From a virus: a DNA stretch of 47,162 nucleotides. The stretch spans positions 1 through 47,162 of the IMG/VR virus record IMGVR_UViG_3300043427_002326; one strand, 5' to 3'. The notes beneath the pieces are model-generated. The model had not been told where the DNA came from and searched no databases. It worked only from the letters and a program-made list of their open reading frames with translations. Each line of letters opens with the position of its first letter. The first letter of the stretch is position 1. This document shows, one piece after another, positions 23,170 through 32,842 of the stretch. A program made the translations under genes and the position numbers.

Positions 23170-23543
23170 CCTGGCAGAAGTGGATCGGCAAAAAACACGT
23201 CACTGGTGACGACCCGACATGTGACGAGGGCTGCGATTGCCTGCTTATGGTCACGCGCATCCGCGAGTACCTCAACCTGCCGGCACCCAATGCCCTGGAC
23301 GTGGCGACGCTGATTTTGCTGTCAAAAGCCGAAGCATTTGAAGACATCCACAAGCTGATCTTGCCGCATTTAGTGCCAGTGCAGACTCCCCGCGATGGCG
23401 CGTTTACAGTGTTTGAGACGCCCGATCAGATTGGAACAGCAGTGATGATCGACGGCGGCTTACTGCACGTCAGCCACAAGCGCGGCGTCCGTTGGTTGCC
23501 TAGCAATATCCTCCGCAAGTTCGACTGGTACGACTGGAAATGA
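23166..23543 (+). CDS. NlpC/P60-like tail assembly protein
   Basis: A 125-residue protein. WQKWIGKKHVTGDDPTCDEG and then CDCLLMVTRI near residue 23 give the conserved Cys and helix of the NlpC/P60-type papain fold. GLLHVSHKRGVRWLPSN near 99-115 supplies the catalytic His strand. Phage tail proteins of this kind sit between the distal tail and J-like genes and may cut peptidoglycan or act in tail-tip assembly. The start overlaps the preceding gene by four bases and the stop overlaps the next. Confidence 0.75.
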   Translation: MTWQKWIGKKHVTGDDPTCDEGCDCLLMVTRIREYLNLPAPNALDVATLILLSKAEAFEDIHKLILPHLVPVQTPRDGAFTVFETPDQIGTAVMIDGGLLHVSHKRGVRWLPSNILRKFDWYDWK

Positions 23544-26500
23544 GCGCACCCCTTCTGCCCCAAGACCGCTACATCGCACAGCTACTGGGGCTGACCGAAG
23601 ATGAGATGCGCTGGTACAAGGCGGAAATCCAACGCCGCGCTGCAGAAGGACCACAACCTGCTGTTGTTGCAGGTATTGAAATTTCAGTGGCCACTTTGTT
23701 GGTCAATCTCGTAATTGGGATTGGTCTAACGATCCTTTCATCTTTACTTGTTCCCAAACCCCAAACCCAAGATCGAGGCCGTCTAACCACCCGCCAGCGT
23801 CAAGGCGACACACTCCAAGTCCCGTCATCCTTTGCACCAACTTACGGTTTTGAAGCCGTACAAGATGTCGCACCACTTGGTGACCCAATACCACTGGTTT
23901 ACACAAAGCGCGAATTTCTAAACGGGCAGTGGTACGGCGGCACCCGCGTCAACACCCCACTGCTCTGGAGCCAGATATGGTCACTTGGCGGCAACCAGAT
24001 GTTGCGTGCTGTCTTCCTTGTATCTGAAGGCGAAATCGGCAGAATCCAGCCCAAAAGCTTTGCCATCGGCAACAACACGCTTGGCGCCTACTCGTTCGAC
24101 GGCAACTTACAACGAATCGCTATTTACTCAGTAGCAAACGGTGGTCGCATGGCCATCGGCAACTATTTGTCTGGCTCCCAAAACGACATTGGTTCGCAAG
24201 GCATTTACTCGGCAGATATTTTTCAGGTTGACATTGGCACTGACAATGCCGTTCCTTATTTCTGTGGCGCGTACAAGCCAAGCACCTCAACATCGTTCGG
24301 CCTGTATTCCCCTATCGCTAACGGTCTTGGCTACAGAATCAACCCAAGGATTCGACCGCTACGCCAGCTGCAAGCAAATGACGATGAGTACGACGCTGTA
24401 GATGATGCGCAGGCTGTAGCAGAGGCTTGGAAATATAAGTATTGCTACAGCAGTAAATCCGGGATTATTTCTACCTCACGCGGAGGTGGCCAAGGCAGTT
24501 TGGTCGATTTACAGGTTGGCGACACCTTTGAATACATGCTCAGCTCCAAATCGGATGCTGTACGCAACCAACGCAAAAATCCTGTCATCCGCGTAAACCA
24601 ACGCAACAGCGATAACAGGCAGGGGTCGCAAGACGGTGAAGAAAGCCTAGTAAGTGTTGGACAGGCAGTAGCCGGTCGCCAAAAGCAATACGACGCTGCT
24701 CTGCAAGAAGGCGAGCTGTATAAAGTCGGCTCTTGTCTTGCGATTTTGGTATCGCGCAGCCCTGTATTTATTAGTGAGGCGGATTACAGCTTAGATGCAT
24801 TAGGAGATGAAGGGGCATTGTCTCCTGAAGACGTAGGCGCCCCAGGTGAAAGTTTATTCTGTACTTTCCGCGTTGTGCGTGAAGGCAGGGTTGGAGTTGC
24901 CGGTCAATTTTTAGTCGACACAAGATTTTTTGATGTACCAGCTACAAACAAACTGTATCCAGCAGAAGACGGCCCTAACCGTGCATCAAAACCTTGGCTG
25001 TACGACACCGTTGGCACTAATTACGCGGATGGAGATATTGGAGAACGGTATTACACCGCTTCGGCATTTCCGCAACTATTCCGCTGCGCCCTGGGAGGCA
25101 TAAGCCTTAACCGTCGCACACGATTTTTTGAAATTGGTATCCGCAGCACAGTCGCCATGCAAATCCAAGGCATGTGCAACTTCGCAGATGTACCAAGCGA
25201 GATTGTAACTTTTGTCTTCGGAGTTGTTACAGCTCTTTCGGGCGTAGGTGATTACGACCCCACGATTGTTAACGGCACTTACACGCGAACACTTACTGGC
25301 GGTACAGGTAGTGGACTGCAGCTTTCTTACACAATTTCCGGTGGTCTTATCACAGCATCATCAATTATCTCTGGAGGTACTGGCTACACAGAGGGCAACA
25401 CAGTTAGCACAACATTGCCGCTTTCTGGCGGTGGAACCACCACTCTCACTTATACAGTCACTGAAACAGAAAATGTTGAGCAGCCCCCTGATAGTGTTCC
25501 CGGCTATCGTGCCATCAATTTCAAGGCTGCTGACGCTTTAGATGGCGAAAGCATCGAAGACAACTTAACCAACGCAGTATTTACATCTGGAACCGTTACC
25601 TCACCAGAAAAGCGCTATAGCTTTTTCCGTGTATCCCTTAGGAGTGATCCCAGCGACTCCGTTGCTTTTGCGACAACAGGCAACACTGTTTTTGCAGTAG
25701 GCAGTGCAAAGGAAACACCAGTTTTCAATTTTCTTCGCTTTGCACTGAGTGGAGATGCGAGCTGGGAAGTACGACTTGAGCCCGTATCTAGTTGGGAGAT
25801 TCGCAACCAAACGCTAGATATTGTTCTGCTTGATGCAGACCGCGACAATAACTATGTGGCCATTCCCTTTGCTTTTGGAACTGTAATTACTAAGGGCAGC
25901 TTCATGTCCGGGTTCAGCAGCTCGGAAATGTTCGATATTCAGAATTTGCGTCCCAAGCGTGAGATCGGCATCAGCTGGACCGAGGGAACTTATGGCTCAA
26001 ATAACGATGGAACCTACATAGACGAATACGCCAGAGCAGCTGAATTTTTTGTGTATGACGAAATTACGACCAGCTGCTCATCTGGCCCGGAGCATGAGAT
26101 CACTTACGTCAACGTCATCCAACCTAACGATGCAGTTCCCCAGTACGACAATTTGTGCCTAGTAGGTATCAACGCTAAGGCAACCCAAGAGTGGTCCCAG
26201 TTTTCGCAGTTCTCGGCGTATATCACTGAAGGCATCAAGGTAAACACATTTAGCGGTGGTTTCCAAGCCAGCCATCTTTTCCCCGAAATCCTGTACGACT
26301 TCATGCTGAACACCCGGTATGGCGTCGGCAATGAAATCAGCCTCGAGCAAATCGATACCGCATCTTTTGCCGCTGCTGCTCAGTTCTGCTTCGACAACCA
26401 TTTCTTCTACGACGGTCCCAAACTCAACAACACCAATTGGCGCCAGTGGGCAGCGGACACCGCAGCAGCGCATTGCTTGTTGCTGATCGAGCGCGGCGGC

Positions 26501-27277
26501 GTCTTTTACTTGGAGCTAGCCATCCCAGAAAAGCCCGAAATTCGTGGCTTGTTTACAGCAGGCAACGCCATCAGCATGGAGCTCCGCACAGTCGAAGCCG
26601 AGCAACGCCAGCCGATTTCGATCTCGGTTAAGTATCGGACTGAACGCTACGGCGGTGATGCGCCTTCTGCCAGCTCCGATCCCGAATACGGTCTATTCCC
26701 AGAACCCCAAGAGCGGTTCACTTATCACAAGACTTGGGGTGAAGGCGAGATTGAAAGCGTCGATGTATCCGATTTTTGCACCAGTGAAAATCATGCACTG
26801 AAGGCAGCCCGTTACATCATTGCGGCACGGCGTCTCGCTGATCACACCGTCCGTATTACGACAACTTACGAAGCACTAACCAGCTCACTGGCACCTGGCG
26901 ACTTTATCAAGGTGGCGCTTGATTACACCTTCTACAACCAGTTCATCAACGGCGCCGTAACTGGCGACGGAAAGTTGGTTTCTTCCACCAACCTGTCCGA
27001 TGGCTCGTATTCCGTCGTGTATTGGACCGGCGAGCAAAACGCCGAAGTGGTGGATGGCACCTTGACTGTTAGCAACAACGGCACAACAGCATCACCAGCA
27101 GGCGTGGTGTTTACGGTCAAAACTTCCGAGATCGTTACCCGCACTTACCGGATCGACTCAATCCAGCCCAGCGATGACGGCTACGAAATTGAAGCCGTCC
27201 ATTCGCCGTTACTGTCCGACGGCACACTGGAGCTTTACTCTGAGTGGAGCACCGATTCCAACTGGGTAACGGAATAA
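23540..27277 (+). CDS. Tail tip / host-specificity protein (gpJ-like central hub)
   Basis: A 1245-residue protein. A hydrophobic stretch at about 45-73 (VATLLVNLVIGIGLTILSSLLV) is followed by a Pro/Gln/Arg linker and the J-type hub start (FEAVQDVAPLGDPIPLVYTKR). The hub and fibronectin-like parts extend to the end. Around 570-650 there is a Gly/Thr-rich insert (NGTYTRTLTGGTGSGLQ, then ISGGTGYTEGNTV) that looks like the repeat module of other phage tail proteins. The region near 900-1000 (LFPEILYDFMLNTRYGVGNE) is a conserved J signature. It forms the tail tip that contacts the host surface. Confidence 0.85.
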   Translation: MSAPLLPQDRYIAQLLGLTEDEMRWYKAEIQRRAAEGPQPAVVAGIEISVATLLVNLVIGIGLTILSSLLVPKPQTQDRGRLTTRQRQGDTLQVPSSFAPTYGFEAVQDVAPLGDPIPLVYTKREFLNGQWYGGTRVNTPLLWSQIWSLGGNQMLRAVFLVSEGEIGRIQPKSFAIGNNTLGAYSFDGNLQRIAIYSVANGGRMAIGNYLSGSQNDIGSQGIYSADIFQVDIGTDNAVPYFCGAYKPSTSTSFGLYSPIANGLGYRINPRIRPLRQLQANDDEYDAVDDAQAVAEAWKYKYCYSSKSGIISTSRGGGQGSLVDLQVGDTFEYMLSSKSDAVRNQRKNPVIRVNQRNSDNRQGSQDGEESLVSVGQAVAGRQKQYDAALQEGELYKVGSCLAILVSRSPVFISEADYSLDALGDEGALSPEDVGAPGESLFCTFRVVREGRVGVAGQFLVDTRFFDVPATNKLYPAEDGPNRASKPWLYDTVGTNYADGDIGERYYTASAFPQLFRCALGGISLNRRTRFFEIGIRSTVAMQIQGMCNFADVPSEIVTFVFGVVTALSGVGDYDPTIVNGTYTRTLTGGTGSGLQLSYTISGGLITASSIISGGTGYTEGNTVSTTLPLSGGGTTTLTYTVTETENVEQPPDSVPGYRAINFKAADALDGESIEDNLTNAVFTSGTVTSPEKRYSFFRVSLRSDPSDSVAFATTGNTVFAVGSAKETPVFNFLRFALSGDASWEVRLEPVSSWEIRNQTLDIVLLDADRDNNYVAIPFAFGTVITKGSFMSGFSSSEMFDIQNLRPKREIGISWTEGTYGSNNDGTYIDEYARAAEFFVYDEITTSCSSGPEHEITYVNVIQPNDAVPQYDNLCLVGINAKATQEWSQFSQFSAYITEGIKVNTFSGGFQASHLFPEILYDFMLNTRYGVGNEISLEQIDTASFAAAAQFCFDNHFFYDGPKLNNTNWRQWAADTAAAHCLLLIERGGVFYLELAIPEKPEIRGLFTAGNAISMELRTVEAEQRQPISISVKYRTERYGGDAPSASSDPEYGLFPEPQERFTYHKTWGEGEIESVDVSDFCTSENHALKAARYIIAARRLADHTVRITTTYEALTSSLAPGDFIKVALDYTFYNQFINGAVTGDGKLVSSTNLSDGSYSVVYWTGEQNAEVVDGTLTVSNNGTTASPAGVVFTVKTSEIVTRTYRIDSIQPSDDGYEIEAVHSPLLSDGTLELYSEWSTDSNWVTE

Positions 27278-27279
27278 CC

Positions 27280-27669
27280 ATGGCTACTTTCCCAGCAGTC
27301 ACACCAACTGGATTGGACTTCACCGCACCCGAATTTCCGGTGCGTGCCCAGACTTCACTGGGCGGTGTGGTTACACGTCGTTTATTCGGAAACCGCGGCT
27401 CGCGATCTGTGCTCAGTTTGAGCTTTGACAATCTGCTTGATTCTGTAGCAGTCCAGTTTTTCGATGCTTGGAACGATGCCCGTGGTCCGCTCGATAGCGT
27501 GACCGTCCCATCCGCTGTTTTCACTGGAGCCGATGCTGCCTTGACGGCTTACTTGTCTGACGGTGGGGATGGGTTGATTTGGCATTTTGCCGAACCACCT
27601 CAAGTCCAAAGAGTCAAGCCTGGCATTAGCAGCGTTCGAGTACGACTTGAGGCAACACGCGACGCCTAG
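27280..27669 (+). CDS. Minor tail protein
   Basis: A 129-residue beta-rich protein from ATG 27280 (MATFPAVTP), 2 bp after the J-like stop. VVTRRLFGNRGSRSVLSLSFDNLLDSVAVQFFDAW (about 29-63) and a terminal VQRVKPGISSVRVRLEATRDA are reminiscent of small distal-tail or tip proteins that repeat a tail-tube-like fold. Its exact role is unknown. A TAAGCT box just after it may start the next transcript. Confidence 0.65.
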   Translation: MATFPAVTPTGLDFTAPEFPVRAQTSLGGVVTRRLFGNRGSRSVLSLSFDNLLDSVAVQFFDAWNDARGPLDSVTVPSAVFTGADAALTAYLSDGGDGLIWHFAEPPQVQRVKPGISSVRVRLEATRDA

Positions 27670-27670
27670 C

Positions 27671-27676
27671 TAAGCT
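27671..27676 (+). promoter_or_regulatory. Weak late-type -10 box (TAAGCT)
   Basis: TAAGCT fits TAnnCT and ends 21 bp before GTG 27698, the same distance as the TAnACT boxes elsewhere. Low confidence on its own. Confidence 0.3.
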
Positions 27677-27697
27677 GGGCATAGCTTGGATCAATTC

Positions 27698-28096
27698 GTG
27701 GCTGTCCTTACAGGTAAAAACGGCTCGCTGCGCTGGAACGGGACAGCCGTCGGCAAAGTGCGGTCGTGGTCGTTGACGATTAATAAAGACGCATTGGAAA
27801 CTACAAACTTGGGCGTACATGATCGGACTTACGTGACCGGACTACGCGGGTCTACTGGTACTGCAGACCTCATGTATGACCCTAGTGAAACGCAAAGCAG
27901 GAATTTGCTGAACAGTATCTTTGGCAATGAAAATGAAGCCTCAACCTCTGTAAGTTTTGTGCTTGATACAGCCGGAGGCAAAAGCTTAAGTTGTACGGCA
28001 TTTTTAACAAGTGTGTCTCCAAGCGTCACCGTCGGTGATATTCAAGTTTGTTCAGTATCTTTTCAGGTAACTGGTGCAATCAGCGGCGGTTTCTAA
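27698..28096 (+). CDS. Tail-tube-like protein (second copy)
   Basis: A 132-residue protein. I place the start at GTG 27698 (MAVLTGKNGSLRW); a TTG at 27686 is possible. It is a compact tail-tube fold carrying VRSWSLTINKDALETTNLG at about 21-39, the same core as the major tube at 17263 and the next gene. It then shows the YVTGLRGSTGTADLMYD strand-turn. Its position after the J-like gene suggests it forms or extends the distal tip or a fibre collar rather than the main tube. Confidence 0.7.
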   Translation: MAVLTGKNGSLRWNGTAVGKVRSWSLTINKDALETTNLGVHDRTYVTGLRGSTGTADLMYDPSETQSRNLLNSIFGNENEASTSVSFVLDTAGGKSLSCTAFLTSVSPSVTVGDIQVCSVSFQVTGAISGGF

Positions 28097-28099
28097 GCC

Positions 28100-29164
28100 A
28101 TGGCTGTTCTCGGTTACGAAGGGTATGTCCGCTTTCGCCGGGAAGCACCGGAGCCCATTGTTGTCCCTGTATCAGGACTAAGGTCCGACATCGGTACATT
28201 ACAAGTAAGCAGCAGTGAATTTTGGAATGGCGATGAAGTTTACCTAATAACCCCAAGGGGTTTGCCGCTGTCAACCGACACGCTGCCTGATGGCGTCGGC
28301 TGTTACTTCGGTTCCGTTTGGGACTTAGGCCCTAATCGCACGCACGTAACTGACGATGACGACGAATACTACGTCAGTGCCGACGACACAGTGTTTTTCT
28401 ACAACAGGGGCACACCTGTAAATACAGCGACATATTTTATTTATCGAGATCAACTGGGGCGCATTAGCTTTTACCAAACACGCGCCGCAGCCCTCGCCGG
28501 GACACAAAGCGCCAAAATTGATCTCAAGCAGCTTGACTTCGGCTTCGTAGTTATTGCAGCAGCCGGCACGGAAGATTACAACAATGCTGTGGCTGAGTGT
28601 GTTGCAGCCGCTGGTGAATACAGGCTTAGCGATGTAACAGACGAAGTAACGCTGAAAAGCATTTGCGATTTCTTCCCGAAGTATCTCGAACCTGTCGCTG
28701 GCACTGCCGAATACGATGACGCAGAACTAGCGCCACGCCGTTTAATCGGCGGATTGCCTTGGTTTGTCCAAGGCGAAGTTAGGGAATGGAGCATTGAGTT
28801 GAACGGCGACAACATCGATACAACTGCTGTAGGCGCCAAGTTTGGGGAATCGGTAAAGTCTGTCGTCAGCGGCGGCGGCACGTTTGATTTCTTCGTGGAG
28901 CGCCGCACAGACGAAGACCTTTACGACTCGACGGCTTTGATGCAGCTACTGCTGCTGACCGAAAGGGGAGCGAAAGCCGAAGCCGCTTTCTTTATGATCA
29001 CAGACCGCAAAAATACTGTCGGCAAGCTGGCGCCAGGCGACCTGTACTACAAGTGTGATATTCTAGTCACCAACACGGCAATCAACACCCGTAATAACGA
29101 CGTCATTGTTGGGACAGCACAGTTTGTCACGACTGGTGCGATAGAACTGAGGCAGGGTCAGTAA
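28100..29164 (+). CDS. Minor tail protein with tail-tube-like domain (third copy)
   Basis: A 354-residue protein. The C-terminal half contains VREWSIELNGDNIDTTAVG at about 227-245, aligning with the tube cores at 17263 and 27698, followed by a GGGTFDFFVERRTDED strand-turn. The N-terminal half (about 30-150) is a distinct acidic beta region with a DDDDEYY stretch. It is therefore a fusion of a tube module with an adhesin-like part. It lies 3 bp after the preceding gene; its stop TAA forms part of the TAAACT box of the next gene. Confidence 0.7.
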   Translation: MAVLGYEGYVRFRREAPEPIVVPVSGLRSDIGTLQVSSSEFWNGDEVYLITPRGLPLSTDTLPDGVGCYFGSVWDLGPNRTHVTDDDDEYYVSADDTVFFYNRGTPVNTATYFIYRDQLGRISFYQTRAAALAGTQSAKIDLKQLDFGFVVIAAAGTEDYNNAVAECVAAAGEYRLSDVTDEVTLKSICDFFPKYLEPVAGTAEYDDAELAPRRLIGGLPWFVQGEVREWSIELNGDNIDTTAVGAKFGESVKSVVSGGGTFDFFVERRTDEDLYDSTALMQLLLLTERGAKAEAAFFMITDRKNTVGKLAPGDLYYKCDILVTNTAINTRNNDVIVGTAQFVTTGAIELRQGQ

Positions 29165-29167
29165 ACT
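29162..29167 (+). promoter_or_regulatory. TAnACT late-type -10 box (TAAACT)
   Basis: TAAACT starts with the stop codon of the preceding gene and ends 23 bp before GTG 29191, matching the spacing of the other late boxes. Confidence 0.45.
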
Positions 29168-29190
29168 AAGAGCAATTCCAAGGGCGTATC

Positions 29191-32100
29191 GTGGCGGAAA
29201 TTTTGCTTCCTGGCACATCGGGATCGATCAGCGACATAAATATCAGTCAGGCTGGTTTCCGCGAGCAGATCGCCGCTATCGCTACCGCTACCCGTCGCTT
29301 CGCTGGTGGTGCTAGCAACAGCATTACAACCACGACGCTTTACGTGGATCCCGAGATTGGTAGCGACCGCTGGGAAGCTGGAATTGCAGATAACACCGTA
29401 ACCCCCGCACTTACCAACCAGCAGATCACCGCTGGTTATTCCAAGAACTCGCCGTTCAAAACACTGCAGCGTGCCCTGATCGAAGCTGCCCGGCTGTCGA
29501 TTGTCGCTGGTGCATCGAACGATTTGTACGACCGTGTGGTGATCAATGTATCGCCAGGCGAACACATTATTGACAACGCTGTTGCCGGTGACGAAACGGT
29601 CAGCTCTTGGGGTAGCTCGTTTTCCCCAACAAGCGACAACCTTCGAGCATTTAACAGCAGCACCCTCGGTGTAATTCTGCCTCGTGGTGTTTCGATTATT
29701 GGCGAGGATCTGCGTAAGTCCGTAATCCGCCCCACGACTGTTCCAGCGGCAAACCTCAATCCATCCACTGGCCGTGGCGCCATCTTCAAGGCAACCGGCG
29801 GCTCATTCTTCTTTAACTTTACCTTCAAAGATGCAAACAACATTACAACTTCGCACCACTTGTTGTCTGCGTTTGAGTTCTGCTCCGAAGCTGAACTGAC
29901 AGCGTATTACGCAAAAGTTGCCACAGCATTTGGCCTTAACCCATCAAACATTGAAATTATCAATCCTGGGGAAACTCAGATCACCACGATTTATCCAGAC
30001 GCTGGCGCTGTTCCCGCCGTTGATTCCACCAAGGGCAGCTCACCTTACGTCTTCAACTGTTCGCTTCGTTCCGACTATGGAATGTGCGGCATGTTCCTTG
30101 ATGGCAGCAAGGTAACAGGTTTCAAATCCATGGTGGTGGCGCAGTTCACCAATGTGTCCCTTCAAAAGGACATGAACGCATGGGAGATCTACAACGGCAG
30201 CACCTGGAACATCCCTGCAAGTTATGAGGCTTATATCGCCTCAGATATTAACGACGTTCGTTATCGCATCGGTGGCGAGATCAACCAAAACACAGGTTGT
30301 TACCAAGTTGATTACCGCAGCTTCGGTTTTAAGTGCATCAATGACTCCATCATCCAAGAAGTTTCCTGCTTCGTTATTGGTGATGCCATCCACCACTGGA
30401 CTGCCAGCGGCGGCGAATGCACCATCACTAACTCCAACTCAAACTTCGGTCTGACCGCACTGCTGTCTTCAGGCTTCCGAGGGATTGGTACAGCAGGTGG
30501 AGCTTATCCGCAGGACACCGGCTTCCTTGGCAAGCTGATTCGTCGTGCGTTGAAAGTTCGTACCGACGGCAGCAACATCCGTCAAATTACGATTGGCACC
30601 GTTGCGAGCTACAACAGCTCAACTGGTGTAATCACTCTAAACAGTGCCTTCGATCCTCTTTCAACCTTCGGGCGTTTCGGCTACAGCCTTAAAGAGGATG
30701 ACTACATCTGGATTGAAAACCGCAGCCGCGACACCGGCCCCGGATTCGTACCTGGCGACAAAAACGCATCGGTTGCAATTAACGTCCGAGCAAAACTCGC
30801 TGCCAATCCCTTTGACGAAGATTCTCCGACGCTAATCAACGTAAACCCCAGTTCCGATCCCGCCATTAACAACATCACAACTGTTGACCCAGGGGTACTG
30901 GAAGGTAACCGCGTTTTCATTCGCCGTTTGGTCGATACACGCACTCCCGACGAGCGTAAATACTCTTTCATTATTGAAACTTCTAACAGCGGCGAGGCTC
31001 GTCGCCCGGTCGGTAACTTCATTATGCGACTGGGTAATCGCGCATCAACTGCTGCTCAGCTTGACCCGACCAACAACCCTGGCGAACTTTTCATTGTTTC
31101 CGAAGCGCGAGTACACAGCGACGGCACTGGAGTTTCTGGCAATCGATTTGAAGTTGTCGTAAGACCCGGCGATTCCGCTGGCGCTTTTGCAGCCAACAAG
31201 TATTACCGCGTTGGTACGCCTGTATTTAACGCCAACCGTATTTTCCGGTCTAAGCGCAACCAAGAGTTTCAGAGCTTTTCAAACGACCAGTGGGAAGAAA
31301 GTTTGCCGATGCTGACCAATCAGCGTGGTGTTGAATCGTTGCGTATTGCGATTGGTCCCGAGCTACTTATTGACAAGGATCTTTCAAACGATCCCGATAG
31401 CACTGATCTAGGCATCAATCAGACGACAGATCCTGATGTGTTGGCGCAAGTGCAAAGCGCAACGGATTATCAAGGTGTCAGCGAATTTATGGAGGCAGTT
31501 GGCTACAGCGCCAATGATGTGGCTGCAATTCTGCAGCTCCAAAACTCGACGACTACTCGCGACTGGGATCCCTCTGCTCTGACCAGCCCCACACCTAGCG
31601 GCAAATTTACTGCTCGCGGCTTCTGGCCACTGGAGTTCAACCGCCCAAGCTTGATTCGTGCTTTCGGTCAAGCCTACGAATGGGCTGGTCAGGGTAACTA
31701 CTCCAAGGCAATGCCGAAGTACCAAGTCACGGTACTTAGCGATCAGCACAAGGTCGATTACTTCGCCGTCAATTACTTCGGCGGTCGGGTGTATAACACC
31801 GGCTTCAACGAAGACGGCTTGATTGTCCAAGGCGACACCATCAACGACCTTGGCACAAACACCATCGTCACTACCGAGACAGCCGGCCTTGGTGCGTTAA
31901 ACGGCGACCCGGATTTCCCGGTGGTGCCAACCAGCTTCGACACGCTAACGGTTACAGACGAATTTAATGCGCTTCAGCAAGCCAACTTCAACAACATCAC
32001 AATCAATGGCACGCTTGATGGTTCTCCTGTATTTGCGCCAAACTTCCTGCCTATAGCTAGTGCCACTGAGCAGGGCATTATCGAACTCGCCACCACCTCT

Positions 32101-32841
32101 GAAGTGGCAGCCTTTAACGACATCGATAAAGCCGTCACACCGGCAACACTTGGTGATGTTCGTGGAGCAGCCAACGGTTTAGCTTCGCTGGATGGTACAG
32201 GCAAACTTCCAACTGCTCAACTTCCGAGTATCCCCAACGAAAATCTGCCTACTGCTTCTACGACGCAAAAGGGCATTATTGAGATCGCAACCAATACGGA
32301 AGCTGCAGCGTATAGCGACACAACCCGCGCACTGGTGCCAAGCAACCTTGCTGCACTGCGAGCAGCAGCGAACGGTTTAGCAACACTGGATGGCAGCGCG
32401 TTACTGCCTACAGCTCAGCTACCAACGATCCCGTTAGACAAGATCCCGACGCTAACCAACGCCAAATTGCCGGTGCTGGAGCTAGCGAAGATCCCAACGC
32501 TACCCGCCAATAAGCTGCTGACTAATCCAGTTGCTTGGGTCAGCGGCAACACTAATTTCGATCTAAGCGCCAACTTCACCTTTACCAAAAGCGGTACATC
32601 TACCACTTTGGCGCTGGGTGCTCCAACTACAACTGGTTATATCGGCACTTCTGGTTTTATCTTTGTGACCAACTCAACAGGAGTGGCACAAACCGGAATC
32701 GACAACGCCAACTGGAAGCCTGCAGTGAATACGTGGGTCGATCCAACCACAAACACTACTGGCCTTACTGGCAACTTGCTGATCGGCTACTACATCGCCG
32801 CAGCTAACACCGTCATCTACACCGCTACGAGGATCGCTTGA
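29191..32841 (+). CDS. Large virion structural protein with C-terminal tandem repeats
   Basis: A 1216-residue protein with a GTG start. The N-terminal 400 residues (TTTLYVDPEIGSDRWEAG, FKTLQRALIEAARLS, ISPGEH-like strands, ILPRGVSIIGEDLRKSVIRP) have a right-handed beta-helix look, as in large cyanophage structural proteins and baseplate or whisker components. From about 955 to 1090 a module of 68 residues is repeated twice (TEQGIIELAT... and TQKGIIEIAT..., each ending ANGLAxLDGxxxLPTAQLPxIP). Short IPTL/KLP repeats follow, then a C-terminal beta domain. Probably a tail fibre or tip adhesin. Confidence 0.8.
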   Translation: MAEILLPGTSGSISDINISQAGFREQIAAIATATRRFAGGASNSITTTTLYVDPEIGSDRWEAGIADNTVTPALTNQQITAGYSKNSPFKTLQRALIEAARLSIVAGASNDLYDRVVINVSPGEHIIDNAVAGDETVSSWGSSFSPTSDNLRAFNSSTLGVILPRGVSIIGEDLRKSVIRPTTVPAANLNPSTGRGAIFKATGGSFFFNFTFKDANNITTSHHLLSAFEFCSEAELTAYYAKVATAFGLNPSNIEIINPGETQITTIYPDAGAVPAVDSTKGSSPYVFNCSLRSDYGMCGMFLDGSKVTGFKSMVVAQFTNVSLQKDMNAWEIYNGSTWNIPASYEAYIASDINDVRYRIGGEINQNTGCYQVDYRSFGFKCINDSIIQEVSCFVIGDAIHHWTASGGECTITNSNSNFGLTALLSSGFRGIGTAGGAYPQDTGFLGKLIRRALKVRTDGSNIRQITIGTVASYNSSTGVITLNSAFDPLSTFGRFGYSLKEDDYIWIENRSRDTGPGFVPGDKNASVAINVRAKLAANPFDEDSPTLINVNPSSDPAINNITTVDPGVLEGNRVFIRRLVDTRTPDERKYSFIIETSNSGEARRPVGNFIMRLGNRASTAAQLDPTNNPGELFIVSEARVHSDGTGVSGNRFEVVVRPGDSAGAFAANKYYRVGTPVFNANRIFRSKRNQEFQSFSNDQWEESLPMLTNQRGVESLRIAIGPELLIDKDLSNDPDSTDLGINQTTDPDVLAQVQSATDYQGVSEFMEAVGYSANDVAAILQLQNSTTTRDWDPSALTSPTPSGKFTARGFWPLEFNRPSLIRAFGQAYEWAGQGNYSKAMPKYQVTVLSDQHKVDYFAVNYFGGRVYNTGFNEDGLIVQGDTINDLGTNTIVTTETAGLGALNGDPDFPVVPTSFDTLTVTDEFNALQQANFNNITINGTLDGSPVFAPNFLPIASATEQGIIELATTSEVAAFNDIDKAVTPATLGDVRGAANGLASLDGTGKLPTAQLPSIPNENLPTASTTQKGIIEIATNTEAAAYSDTTRALVPSNLAALRAAANGLATLDGSALLPTAQLPTIPLDKIPTLTNAKLPVLELAKIPTLPANKLLTNPVAWVSGNTNFDLSANFTFTKSGTSTTLALGAPTTTGYIGTSGFIFVTNSTGVAQTGIDNANWKPAVNTWVDPTTNTTGLTGNLLIGYYIAAANTVIYTATRIA

Positions 32842-32842
32842 T

